64,000 nt of DNA from Tricholoma matsutake (taxonomy: Eukaryota; Basidiomycota; Agaricomycetes; Agaricales; Tricholomataceae): positions 12,090,001 to 12,154,000 of the forward strand of contig AP026544.2 of assembly GCA_026075535.2 (NCBI GenBank), read 5' to 3'. Every line of letters starts with the position of its first letter. The stretch's first letter is position 1. Shown here one piece after another: positions 33,805 to 44,214 of the stretch. Both the position numbers and the translations under genes were made by a program. The notes beneath the pieces were generated by a model that saw only the letters and a program-made list of their open reading frames with translations, searched no databases and was not told the DNA's origin.

Positions 33805-34547
33805 CTGTTAAGGGCAAAGCCTTAACCACTTGATCTAGTCGATGTTGTTTGACGAGGTGCTTCCTCGACAAGACGTTCAGCACCAGTCTTACTCGGAGTG
33901 TCCGATGTAAGATGAATAGTGCACTCTAGCAGGCCTTGTGCATAGAGTCATTCAGGCTCACACACTAAGGGGCTTCCTTAGTGGTTTCGAGTAAGTTTGC
34001 GAGTTCACGAGTTAAAGCTGTAGATTGCCTAGATCTAAACTAAGGACATCCCTACTATGAGTTGCAGTACTTATACTACGAGGGAGGTCCTTATCATCCA
34101 ATTGGAAAGATAGATGCGTATCAGGTAAGAATAGAAACAATAAGCCTCATGCCTTGCATGAGGTGTCTGATGTCATGGAGTGCTGTGGCGCAACATGTCA
34201 GGGAACAATAAGAGATAAGCCTCATGCCTAGCATGAGGCATCTGATGTCACAGATCAAATGTCAAGGATCCAATGTCAATTGTGAGAGTCCAACATCATG
34301 GACCTCATGTCAAAGGGCTGTCATATCACAGCATGTGTGGGAATGGGTTCGGGTGCATGGAGTCACCATGCATCAAGGGTGCCTTCCATGGGAAGGGGAT
34401 CGAATGTATGTTGTCAGCATGTGTCGTGTGTGTGTCTGGTGTCAAGGGCATGCTCTAAGCATGAATCAGGGGTGCCTCCTGTATGGAGAGGATTGTCAGG
34501 TACATCGTGTCGGTTGGGTTCCATGAGTTACAAGGAAAATGGTAACA
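33805..34547 (-). repeat. Element 4 LTR (3')
   Basis: 743 bp. Contains two hairpins CCTCATGCCTTGCATGAGG (34143) and CCTCATGCCTAGCATGAGG (34220). The polypurine tract GGGGGGGTAA (minus, 34557-34548) is adjacent. Confidence 0.9.
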
Positions 34548-34807
34548 TTACCCCCCCGCTATGGTCGAAAGTTCCACACTTCGACCTAAATCTTCATCTC
34601 TCCTCCGCGGTCTGATCGGGTGTGGTCTGGATATGTGGATGGGTCAGGCTTGAGGGGTGCGATGGAGGAATAATTCATGTCTGAACTCGGACCATGATCA
34701 GGTTCTTCTAGTTTGTGCTGCCCTAGGCAGTGGTGTCAAGGAGTCAGTGGTGTCATTGAAAGGGGAGGGGTCTGTAGGGTTTGTGCGGTATCAAGGGAAA
34801 TCATCGT

Positions 34808-35022
34808 AGTTTTACATCTTTTGTGGATGATCGGTAGTTTATCGTCTCTGCAGACAGTTGCTAGTTTAATGTCTTTGCAGACGATCAATAGTTTAATGTC
34901 TTTGCAGACGATCGATAGTTTAACATCTTTGCAGATGATCGATAGTTTAACATTGTTGCGGACGATCAGTAGTTTAACATCTTTGCAGACAATCAGTAGT
35001 TTGACATCTTTGTGGACGATTG
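34808..35022. repeat. 27-bp tandem repeat in element 4
   Basis: About eight units of AGTTTAACATCTTTGCAGAC + GATCAGT with a few changes per unit, lying between the accessory ORF and the 3' LTR. The period of 27 is divisible by three and the minus strand reads DVKLLIVCK-like nonapeptides, but stops around it argue against translation. Confidence 0.85.
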
Positions 35023-35054
35023 CTTCACACCTAGTTGTGCTCAGTGGTCAGGGG

Positions 35055-35470
35055 TATCGATGTGTGGGGGTGTTGGTTGGAATGCAGTAGTGTCCCAAGT
35101 TCTCCGTGTTGTCCAAATAAGAGCTGCCTTGCTAGCTCAAATCCGCTTTCTTCATTGTAGTGGGTGTTCCACTGAAGGTCATTCTACAGTAGTGGGCTAA
35201 TTCCCACTAGTGGTCTCCTGCTTGGGGTCAGGCCATAGTGGTTGATGACGAACTCTTCAGGGAAGTAGTCCTCATCATCTAATCCTCCTTTGAAGCACCA
35301 TTCTTCAAATTGTGCTTTTACCCAGGTCAAGTTTGTCTTTGTGCTCCTCTGCACATAGAGGCAGCATCTTGGGCAAGTCGAGGATACTCTTCTTATCCAG
35401 TCGTCTCTTGTTAACCACAATATGATTCCATGTAGGCATTCCCAAGAGGGTCACCCCAGCAGTTGGTGAC
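35055..35470 (-). pseudogene. Accessory ORF of element 4 (STCPxCC family)
   Basis: Minus-strand frame with HGIILWLTRDDWIRRVSSTC, PRCCLYVQRSTKTNLTWVKA and, after a TAG at the position of a Trp in element 6, NDLQWNTHYNEESGFELARQ then LLFGQHGELGTLL. It parallels the element 6 ORF residue by residue. It sits between chromodomain and 3' LTR, where env-like or accessory genes occur in some Ty3 elements. Function unknown. Confidence 0.55.
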
Positions 35471-35684
35471 TGGTCAATGACTCGTCGTCCAGTCACCATG
35501 TTCTTTTTGTATTTCTCAATGGGGGGTGAGGGCGAATGTGAAGGGCATCAACGTTCAACAGGTCTCGGGTTAATCGTCATCTAGTGGGTATCAGGGGTGT
35601 CACTGTGGGGTATTCAGGAAAGGGGGAGTTTTTCTGGGTTTTTGTCAGAGGTGCCTCTTCTTATATGCTGTCAGGATCTCGGGG

Positions 35685-35825
35685 GCATTCTTCAAGTTTG
35701 ATTTGGGTTCCCATGTGTTTTCAGATGTCAGGTAGTCAACCCATTTCACGAGGTAATGGCATGTCTTGCCATGCTTCTTGTGTGCGATGATCACTTCCAC
35801 CTCATATTCATTTTCTCCTTCCATG
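35685..35825 (-). pseudogene. Element 4 chromodomain
   Basis: NEYEVEVIIAHKKHGKTCHY then LVKWVDYLTSENTWEPKSNL: a complete chromodomain signature with aromatic cage positions Tyr, Trp and a terminal aromatic region. In chromoviruses this domain follows integrase and directs insertion to marked chromatin. It is open here but cut off from the integrase core by stops upstream (near 36040). Confidence 0.8.
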
Positions 35826-36186
35826 AGGTCGGGTGGTGGAGTCAGGAAGTTTCACCCATGAGTGTCATTCTCATGGTATTGTGTGAGTAAAGCTGCATGG
35901 AAGACTGGGTGGATCTTCCATCTCAGTGACAGTTTCAGTCAGTATGTTGTTCTTGACAGGGCGTCTTCAATCATGAAGGGCCCTTCTTGTTTTGGCGCCA
36001 ATTTTCTTGTTGGGTAGCCAATCTTCAGGTTCTTGGAGTCGAGCCATACTTGCTCTCCAACCTTGAATGGTTCATATCACCCTTTTGTTCAGGCAGCCAT
36101 AGCCTGTCTGGCCAGTTCATGTGCGGCAAGAGCTTCCCTTCTCGCAGAGAGAAGTTCTTGGATTCTCTGTTTGGCAGCCAGCACGT

Positions 36187-36856
36187 TCATCCTTTGTAAG
36201 GGGTGGGGATAGCATGTGGTTGATATCCCATCATCAAGTAAAATGGCAAATATTTTACTGCAGAGTGCATCTTCTGGTTATGTGCAAATTCTGCTGTTGG
36301 GATATAATGCTCCCAATCTTCTGGTTTGTTTGAACAGAACATGCAGAGGTAAACCTCTATCTCTTGGTTTACTTGCTCTGTTTCTCCATTGGTCTGGGGG
36401 TGATAGGCGGTGCTCATGGATAACTTGATTCCAAGCAGTCATCCGAGTTCTCAGAAGAGTTTGGACACGAATCGGGGGTCTCTGGAATGATTCTTCTGGG
36501 GAGTCCAAATCTTGTGTATACATGGCGCAGGTAAAGGTCTGCAGTGCCATGTGCATCAATCGTCTTATAAAAATTACCCCCTTTGTAAGACCATGGTCTA
36601 CCGCGACCATGATTGAGTCAAATCCATTTATTACGGGCCAGTCCATAATAAAATCTGTTGTTACCAGCTTGAATGGTCTGCTGGCATCAGATGATATTGG
36701 TGTCGGAGGTGGGGTCATCGGGTGTATGTTGATCTTCATTTGCTGGCACTTTGCGCAGCCTTCGACGTACTTCTTTATGAAGTTGGCCATTCCTGGCCAC
36801 CAGTAGTCTCGTCGGATCAGTTCGATCGTCTGCCATTGTCCAGGGTGCCCTGTCAT
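36187..36856 (-). pseudogene. Element 4 integrase
   Basis: Zinc finger TGHPGQWQTIELIRRDYWWP and CAKCQQMK, then TDFIMDWPVINGFDSIMVAV with the first catalytic Asp. The 36856 frame shifts near 36540; the following core resumes in the 36417-36187 frame with STAYHPQTNGETEQVNQEIE (catalytic Glu) and WEHYIPTAEFAHNQ. The usual Asp of the second motif falls in the frameshifted part. Confidence 0.78.
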
Positions 36857-37255
36857 GATGCTGTCATGGTATTTCTGTATGATTGTTCAGTGGAGGGTTT
36901 CGTCCTGTGGCACGTAGCATCTGTCTTTGAAAAAGAGCAGGCCATTTTCGAATTTCCAGTCCTCCAACAATGCAGACTTGATTGGGGGAGTTCCATTGTT
37001 CTTCAGGGCTCATAAAGCATCATTTACAAGGTCGTCCTTCGTTATTGCTGAGACCAGGGCTCCCTGGAGTTCAGCATCAATCGTTTTCATGAATAATTCA
37101 TCTGCAAGGATGGTATTGTCCTCATTATCAGTGTCTTCTTCAGCTATATGATCTGCTCTCCTTGATAGGGCATCAGATTGTACCATCTGTGATCCTGGTA
37201 CATGTTGCAGCTTCAGCTCAAATTGTGACAGGTAGATGCTCCATCTAGCCTGTCA

Positions 37256-37834
37256 TCAGTTCAGTTTCTGCGCCTGATGGAAGTATGTCAGGTTCTTGTG
37301 ATTGGACAGTACTGTCACAGGGAATGGTGTCCCCTGTAGGTAGTGTCTCCAGGTCTCTAGCACTTGGATTACTCCCAGTAGTTCCCTGTTGTATATTTTG
37401 TAATCTCTTTCAGCTTCATTGAAAGAATGTGAGATGTAACCACATGGGTGCCAGTCTCCATTGGCATCCTGTTGTCTGAGTACTATGCCCATCACAGATT
37501 TTGAGGCATCTGATTCCATCACAAATGGTTTCATTGTGTCTGGCATCAGCAGTACTGGCGCTTCATTGAACTTCCTTTTTAGCACATCGAATGACTGCTG
37601 GCAGTCGTTTGTCCATTCGAGTTTCTGGTTCTTCTTTGTCAAGTCATTCAGCGGTCTGGCCAGATCCATGAAGTGTCCGATGAATCTTCGATAGAATTTT
37701 CCGAATCCTAGGAAGGATCTTACATCCTTCACTGTCTTTGGTGTGGGCCAGTCCTTGATCCCAGCCAGCTTTGTGTTGTCCATTGCAAGTTCATTGGGCC
37801 TAATGATCATGCCCAAGAAGTCAACTTCTTGCAT
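37256..37834 (-). pseudogene. Element 4 RT thumb/connection and RNase H
   Basis: [20 protein letters not shown], the connection [20 protein letters not shown], then RNase H with [18 protein letters not shown] (Asp), NYDREL-like [17 protein letters not shown] (Glu) and [11 protein letters not shown] where the third Asp (usually TDHKNL) reads Asn. The open frame is intact across 192 codons. Confidence 0.82.
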
Positions 37835-37876
37835 ATTGAACTTGCATTTCTCTATTTTCAGGTAGAGATTGCATTG

Positions 37877-38270
37877 TCATAGTCGTTTTCGGACCCTTTC
37901 AGTCCTTATCCAGTGATCTTCTTCCATCTTCGAGAAGATCAGGATGTTGTCCATATAGATGACGAGCCATCCTTCATCTAACATGTCCCGGAAGAGATTG
38001 TTCATCATGGCCTGGAATGTTGCCGGTGAGTTGCACAGCCCAAAGAACATCACCATTGGCTCGAATAGCCCTTGGTTAGTCTTGAATGCTGCCTTCCACT
38101 CGTCTCCTTTCTTTATCCATATGTTATGATGTCCCCATTGAATATCAAGTTTCATGAAAAATCTTGCTCCCTCCAGCTTGTCCAAGAGGTCTCCAATTAG
38201 TGGCAGGGGGTAGTTGTTCCAGATTGTTCCTTCATTCAGATAGGGATAGTCTTGGCAAGGTCACAGAGCG
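37877..38270 (-). pseudogene. Element 4 reverse transcriptase palm
   Basis: DKLEGARFFMKLDIQWGHHN (first Asp kept; family RWGYNN reads QWGHHN), GLFEPMVMFFGLCNSPATFQ and the active site VIYMDNILIFSK, with Asn at the second Asp of YxDD. Arg to Gln or Trp changes fit CpG decay. A frameshift lies near 38260 before the palm. Confidence 0.82.
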
Positions 38271-39515
38271 TCAGAGTCCTTCTTCAACATGAAGAAGAAT
38301 GGGGATGCTATGGGTGATTTTGACGGTTGGATGTATCCTTTCTCCAGGTTTTCATCTAGAAACTTGTTGAGTTTCTCTTGTTCCTTTGGTGTCAGTGGGT
38401 AGACTTTGCAATCTTTTGGTACAAAGCCTTCCTTCAAGTTGATCGCATGATCCCATGGCCTTGATTCCCAGAATTGTTCGGATCTGCCTTTCTCAAATAC
38501 CTGTCTGTATTTCTGGTATTCTGGTGGCAGTAGGTCATCCAGGGTCTGCTTGCTGGCCTCTTTTCCCTCATCTTGTTTGTGCGCAAGTCGCTGGGAAATG
38601 GATGTCTTTGCTCTGATCCATGCGTTCTTTGAGAGCAGATATTGTGGGGAGTCTTTGCTTTTTGTGAGGCTGGAGATCATGTTCATTTTCCATGTGTATG
38701 TATGGGTCGGTTCTCGGTGTTTCTTGGTCAGGGGTGGTTCTTCCAGTGGTTTGAATATGCTGATGACCAGTTCTCCTTGTATGTACATGATCAGGGTGTC
38801 CATTGCATCCTGTTCATGGGTTTCTTCCATTGCTTGTATTTCCATGCCTGTGTCTGCCAGTAGTTCCTCATCCAGTACCTCTTTGACCTTCACTCGAGGG
38901 GGGGTCTCCCTGGGCATCAGTACTTCAGCATTGATGATACTGTATTCTGGGGTCCTATAGTAATGGGTCGGGGTAATCCTTTGTCGAGGGTCGTTTATCC
39001 TGTTTTGTGGTGTTGCTTTCACGTTCCTTTTGCTGGTGCTTCCCTCCCCTGTGGCGGTTAGCAGTTCATTGGGTTTGCCCTTCTCCCATTGTTCTTTCTT
39101 CTGGTTTTCTCAAGTCTTGGCAACAGTGCATCTTGCTGCTTTGAGGTTCCTGTTTTCTTTAGGAGTTTTTCTGGTTCTGGTTTTTGCGATGGCTTTCTGG
39201 GCTGAATCCAGTTCCTTTGCTTTCTTTTTGGAAAGCCTTTCCTTTGTCTTTGCCATGGCCAGTCATGCTTGGGCAAGGTTTCTCTCCTTCTCTTCAGAGA
39301 GTCTTTCTGTTGTTTTTGCCACAGCCAATCTGGCTCGGGCAAGGCTCCTCTCTTTCTCTTCAGAGAGCCTCTGTCTTGTTTTGGCCACGATGTGTCGAAT
39401 TTGTGCCATTCTGTCATTGGGTGCCTCCCTTCTAGTGTCGACCCTGAGGAGGTTTAGGGTGTTTGGGAGGGCCCGTTTGGCTCTTCTTGTCTTCTCCAAG
39501 ACTCATTGGATTTGA
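38261..39515 (-). pseudogene. Element 4 linker with coiled-coil repeats, up to RT start
   Basis: From 39515 a highly charged region repeats about every 23 residues (AKTRQRLSEEKERSLARARL, AKTTERLSEEKERNLAQA, then a third AKTKERLSKKKAKELDSAQK after a TGA); a long coiled coil is likely. It is followed by an acidic region and the pre-RT segment WESRPWDHAINLKEGFVPKD, KVYPLTPKEQEKLNKFLDEN, GYIQPSKSPIASPFFF, which leads to RT. The coiled coil between protease and RT is unusual. Confidence 0.7.
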
Positions 39516-39531
39516 GCCATCGTTCTTCGTC

Positions 39532-39951
39532 TCAGAACTCAAAGGTTCCCTTCCTCCAGTTGATGATCGGGTTTATCTCCCGCAGCCATAGCAGGCCCAG
39601 GATTACCAATTCTTTGCCTAGTCTGGCAACTAGGTATTCCATTGGGTAGCTCCATCCATTGATGTGGAGCCTCTCTTTCATGCATCTCGTGATTGTTCCC
39701 TGTTTGTTCAGGGTTCCATCCATGTTTGTGGCTCAAATGGTGCGGCCTAAGGGATATGTCCTGATCCCTTCCTGTTTGACAAATTTTGAGTCAATAAAGA
39801 CTCCTCCTGCTCCAGAGTCGAGGAGCGCATTTGTTGCGACGTCTTTCCCATTGTCTGACTCAGCTACCCAAATAGACAGGTGCATAGATTGTCTATTCAT
39901 GGTAGCTAAGAGTACAGATCCTATGGAGACTACAGCGGTGACTGGCATCGT
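39532..39951 (-). pseudogene. Element 4 protease
   Basis: ATNALLDSGAGGVFIDSKFV gives the catalytic DSG; after a TGA (RTI*ATN, CGA expected) the 39723-39532 frame has the flap/C-terminal motif VILGLLWLREINPIINWRKG. The start of the domain is cut by element 5. Confidence 0.8.
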
Positions 39952-40182
39952 TGGAGCCATGCGGTCTCTTAGGGTCTTGTCTACTACTAGACAAGATGGT
40001 TCGGACAGGGCTTGCGTCTACTACTAGATGCAAGTCGGAAAGGACGCGGACAAGCAAAAGATGGATTCCTATCTGCACACATGCATCCCTATCTACAATG
40101 TCATGTGACCACTAAGGGGAATGCCGGACTCTGGCATGGCTCTGCTATGGACTCTGCTATGTGTGCTACTGCCATGGCTACA
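39952..40182 (-). repeat. Element 5 LTR (3')
   Basis: 231 bp; the polypurine tract GGAGGGGGGGCACA (minus, 40196-40183) abuts its inner edge. It carries two CTACTACTAGA-loop hairpins, weakened here by CG to TG/CA changes. Confidence 0.9.
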
Positions 40183-40502
40183 TGTGCCCCCCCTCCAAAT
40201 AGCAACACCCTTGTTGCGATCTCAACTCAGGGAAGGAAGAGAGAATTATGTATGTACAAGGCACCGATGCCTTACCCTCACCTTGGCCCATGTACCTCAG
40301 GGGGCATGTCCATGACAATCACTCCCCCTAAGGCCCAACATAGAAATGGTGTTTAGGGCCACAGGTACCTTCTGGGACCTTGTCCATCATCATAGTTGGC
40401 TCTTGGATCGGTCAGGGTCACTGGGTGTGCATCTTGTGAAGGCTGTAAATGAGCAGCCGGCGGGAAGTCGATGTCAGGTGGTATTGGGATAGCAAGTCAT
40501 TC

Positions 40503-40676
40503 TTAAACTAGCTCTGGGTTGACAAAACTGGGTAACTCCCCCAGTTTGATATCATCGTATTCAGGGTCTGGTTGTAGTTGTTTTGATGTTAGGATGAAAG
40601 GGCTGAGGAACACCATGACAATGAAGAATAGGGTATATCCAGAAAACCATCCATTATTCACGGCTCTTGCATTCAT
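40503..40676 (-). CDS. Small membrane ORF downstream of element 5 pol
   Basis: 57 codons, ATG at 40676 to TAA at 40503. The segment GYTLFFIVMVFLSPFILTS is a single membrane helix, followed by an acidic soluble tail (DPEYDDIKLGELPSF). It lies between the pol stop (40878) and the 3' LTR. Element 6 has membrane ORFs in the same relative place. Too short for the family to be recognised. Confidence 0.45.
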   Translation of the reverse strand: MNARAVNNGWFSGYTLFFIVMVFLSPFILTSKQLQPDPEYDDIKLGELPSFVNPELV

Positions 40677-40877
40677 TAGACTGAGTGTGGGTTGGGCGAG
40701 GTGGTTGAAGTGATCTAGGGCCTCTAATATATAGGGAGTCGGGCTTAAAGTGATCGGTGTTAGTCAGCAGCCAGGGCCATTGCTGAACTCAGCTCAGGGT
40801 TGATGGTTCCTGCTCTGCTCCATGCTCTATATCCTCCCAATCTGTATTGCTATCATCGTCGATCACCTGTCTTCCTT

Positions 40878-42878
40878 CTACCCCTTGCACAATGTCTTCT
40901 TCAGCTTCCTGCTTACTCCACAGCTTTTCAATCTCTGCTTGTACTTCGTGTAGCGCTGTGCCGCTACATGGAATGAACCTTCATAGTTGCCTGGAGGAGA
41001 ACCTGTTGCTAATAGGTAATCCTTTGAGAGTCTCCAACTTGTAAGAATTGCAGTCCCTGCTTGTGGTGCTGACCACCTAGGCTCCATCTTCCTTTCTACC
41101 TTAAATGTGAAGTCCAGGTCACTCCTGTATACCTGTACGAGTTGTCCTGCTTTGAATATGACCTCTCTTGGAGCTTGGGCTAATAGTCTCCTGTTGAATG
41201 CCAGCTTCCATTTATGGGCATGAGATAGTATGTGCTCGTACCCATCTAATCGCTGCTGTTCCATGTATGCCATCTGGACCCCCACTTCACCAGTTGACAC
41301 TTCCTGTTCTGCTCGGTCCACTGGAGTGTGCTTTGTGTTGATCACGATGCCTAGAAGAAGTTCATTTGGTGAGAATTTGAGATTTGGCAGTATGCAATTA
41401 TTAAGGGATTCAATGGCTTCCTCAAGGTGGTCAGGCCATGAAGCTGGTAGGTCCTTTGTGTTGCATTTGTCTTCCCCTAGATCGGGTGAGCATAGCCTCT
41501 TCAATCTCCCCAAAAATTTTGTGTTCATCCCTTCTATGAGGCCATTGATCCAGGGGGAATATCCTGGGACGATCCGCAACTCAACCTTACATGTGGCACA
41601 TGCTTCATGAACAGCGTTGTTGTCAAACTCAGGTCCTCCATCAACCATGAGGGCTTCAGGTGCTGTGAACGTGGTACAAATGTTGTTGAATGTTCTGCAT
41701 GTGGTTGCAGCTGTTGCAGCCATCTTGAGTTTATCTGCCCAAACATGTTGTGAGTAGATGTCTGCATATAATGCAATTTTCATGAAACCCCCTTTTCCTT
41801 TTGGCATTGACAGTGTGTCTCCCATGAGCAGTTCAAATGGGTGTCGCCATGTTATGGGCTCTAGTAGTGAATGTAAGTGTTTTGGGCCATGTCCTTTGCA
41901 CTTACCACAATCCATGATCACCTTGGTGATGGATTGGTCTAGATGTGGGCTGGCTATCTTGTCCATTAGTGCGATCTTCACATTATCTCGGTGGAAATGT
42001 CCTTGGCTCCAGTGTACCTCCCATGCTAGTGTGACTGCCTCCAATTGTGGTACACATTCTACTCGTGGTTTCGCCCATGTAGATTTGGTGTCGCCAATCC
42101 TCCAAAGCTTACCATCTTGGATTACGTACCCTTCTGCCCGGTGTTTAGCTTTCTTCCATTCCTTAATACTCCTCCTATGATCTAGTTCAGCCAGCACCTC
42201 TATAACATTTAGGAATACTTTTTCGTTAGCGAACTGGGTTTTGAGAGCATCATAAATGAGTGGTGACTCAATTTGGAATATGTCATTCTGAATGCCCATT
42301 TGTGCTTCCCAATCTTCACTTACTGTCCATGTGTGACCATCATTTTCTTCCTTGGGTAGGTTCACATATTTCCTGCTGATACCATCTGCTACGGGGTTTA
42401 GGTGGCCAGGTTGGTGTTGTACATCCATGATTTGGTGGGCTAACACGCTGTCCCTCCAACGAGCATGGGTGGAGTTGAGTTTGTCATTTAGCAGGTGGTC
42501 TCTGAGTGCCTGACAGTCTGTTTCTAGTTCCACTGGGTAGCCCCATATAAGGTCGGAGAATTTGTCTAAAGAGAACTTCAGTGCAGCAAATTCTAGTAAG
42601 TATGGTTTGTACTTCTCTTCTGTCTCAGATGTTTGTTTACTGCCAAATGCAACTGGATGTATATGTGTGATGTCCTTTCCATTTGGCGAGACCGTGGTAT
42701 GTCTTTGTGACAGCATGCCTGCAAAACCATATTTGCAACCATCCACGGTAACAATGAAGGGTGTTCCATCAAATTTTGGTCCTTTCAAAACTGGTTCATT
42801 GGTTAAGGCAATTTTCAGTCCCAGGAAGGCTTTTTCATGTTCTTCCTTCCATAGGCCTGCCAGCAAGTGCCCTTTCAT
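40878..42878 (-). CDS. Element 5 RNase H-integrase segment of pol
   Basis: 666 codons open. RNase H: FIVTVDGCKYGFAGMLSQ (Asp), EFAALKFSLDKFSDLIWGYP (Glu), VELETDCQALRDHLL (Asp). A GHLNPVADGISR end follows, then the integrase finger HWSQGHFHRDNVK and CGKCKGHGP, the core ELLMGDTLSMPKG (Asp), ALMVDGGPEFDN (Asp), PWINGLIEGMNTKFLGRL (Glu), and a C-terminal part with KAGQLVQVYRSDLDFTFKVE. All catalytic residues are kept. It is joined upstream to RT through one TGA (CGA in the family), so it is a piece of a broken polyprotein and not a separate gene. Confidence 0.85.
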   Translation of the reverse strand: MKGHLLAGLWKEEHEKAFLGLKIALTNEPVLKGPKFDGTPFIVTVDGCKYGFAGMLSQRHTTVSPNGKDITHIHPVAFGSKQTSETEEKYKPYLLEFAALKFSLDKFSDLIWGYPVELETDCQALRDHLLNDKLNSTHARWRDSVLAHQIMDVQHQPGHLNPVADGISRKYVNLPKEENDGHTWTVSEDWEAQMGIQNDIFQIESPLIYDALKTQFANEKVFLNVIEVLAELDHRRSIKEWKKAKHRAEGYVIQDGKLWRIGDTKSTWAKPRVECVPQLEAVTLAWEVHWSQGHFHRDNVKIALMDKIASPHLDQSITKVIMDCGKCKGHGPKHLHSLLEPITWRHPFELLMGDTLSMPKGKGGFMKIALYADIYSQHVWADKLKMAATAATTCRTFNNICTTFTAPEALMVDGGPEFDNNAVHEACATCKVELRIVPGYSPWINGLIEGMNTKFLGRLKRLCSPDLGEDKCNTKDLPASWPDHLEEAIESLNNCILPNLKFSPNELLLGIVINTKHTPVDRAEQEVSTGEVGVQMAYMEQQRLDGYEHILSHAHKWKLAFNRRLLAQAPREVIFKAGQLVQVYRSDLDFTFKVERKMEPRWSAPQAGTAILTSWRLSKDYLLATGSPPGNYEGSFHVAAQRYTKYKQRLKSCGVSRKLKKTLCKG

Positions 42879-42884
42879 GGCACG

Positions 42885-43553
42885 TCAATATGCTGCTTTA
42901 CCCTTTCCCTTTGGGAGGTTGAGGCCTCTGGCTAGGTTGGTGAGGGGTTGGGCCAATGCTGCATAGCCTTTGATTAGCGATCTAAAATAACCTGTGAGTC
43001 CTGTAAATGCTGCTAGATTATGTAGATCTGTGGGCCGTTTCCAGTCTATGATGGCTGTTAGTTTTGTCAAGTCTGGTTTTATACCCATTGGTCCCACTCT
43101 TGCTCCCACAAAGGTGGCTTCAGTCATGAAGAATTTTGATTTGGCTGCTGATAGAGAGAGTCCTTTTTCTCTTACCCTGGTTAGCAATGTTCGAATATTG
43201 GCCAATGTTTCTTCAAAATCATCTCCGGCCATTCCACCATCGTCTACGAACAGCTCAAAAAGTATACCTACAAGGTCGCCAAGTGCTTGAGCTGTCATTT
43301 CTGCAAAGGTAGAGGGCGCACCTGTTAATCCAAAGGGCATGCACTTGTAACAGAAGTACCCCCTTCCTTCCACATAGAAGCATAGGTATGGTTGGTCCTC
43401 TGGGCTGATTTCGCAAGCGTAGAATCCTGCTGCAAAGTCAAATGTATTTACCCATCGGTGGCCACTCAGGCACTGTTGCTTGGCCCATATGTCTCCTTGG
43501 GGCATAGGTGGTACCTGTGTTACTTTGTTCAGTTCGGCAAAGTCCTGGCACAC
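42885..43553 (-). pseudogene. Element 5 reverse transcriptase
   Basis: CQDFAELNKVTQVPPMPQGD, NTFDFAAGFYACEISPEDQP (first Asp), FGLTGAPSTFAEMTAQALGD and the active site LFELFVDDGGMAGDDFEETL with both Asp present; then SLSAAKSKFFMTEATFVGAR and the thumb. It is bounded upstream by TGA at W*VCQDF and downstream by TGA at AAY*RAM, both at positions where the family has CGN Arg. Confidence 0.87.
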
Positions 43554-43596
43554 TCACCACTTAGTTTGTGTTTCCTCTGGTACCGTGTCTGGCCAT

Positions 43597-44046
43597 TCAG
43601 AATTTCTCGGTGGGAGGTTTTTGAAGGCTGAAGGTATTCTGGCGGTGATGCACTTCTTCTAAGTTTAGACCTATGCCTTCATGTGCTTTCTTTGCCAAGG
43701 TAGTTGCACCACAACACTTGACCGCACTGTGGCTGATTGGGGCAATTATACCTGCCTCTAGCATTTTGTCCAGCACACCATTGAAGTATTCCTTTTGAGG
43801 GCCACTGAGAGGACGTTGATTTACCTTCTTTTTAAATGTTGTGCCCTTGGGTATGTGTAGTTTGTGTGTGGCTCCTGCTACTACTGTTACCTCGCTCATG
43901 GATAGTGCAAAGCAGTCAGCAAACTCGTGGAGTAGGTCATCGATGCTTATGTGTTGTTCTTCAGTTAAATCATCACCTATAGTTAGTTCTGAGAGCACTG
44001 CGTTCACACGCTCAACTTTAAATGGATCTGATGACCGGGTGAACAC
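43597..44046 (-). pseudogene. Element 5 protease-RT linker
   Basis: Contains HEFADCFALSMSEVTVVAGA, THKLHIPKGTTFKKKVNQRP and DKMLEAGIIAPISHSAVKCC, the segment that precedes RT fingers in this lineage, ending TLAKKAHEGIGLNLEEVHHR. A frameshift near 43620 separates it from RT. Confidence 0.78.
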
Positions 44047-44214
44047 CGCTTTGTCTTGGTCCCCAGAAAGTATTTTTTGCTCTGTGCCGGTATTGATGTC
44101 ATGTTCTTCTGAGCCGATGTTCCATATGTTGCCTTCGCTTGGTTTGGGGTCTGGGCTGTTGGGTATGTTATTAGTAAGAGGTATTTCGGTGGAGGATGAA
44201 AGCTGGGCAGTTAG

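Noticed and set aside
39058..39515. Plus-strand Leu/Phe/Ser-rich frames over 39030-39515
   Set aside because: Shadow of the coiled-coil linker on the minus strand.
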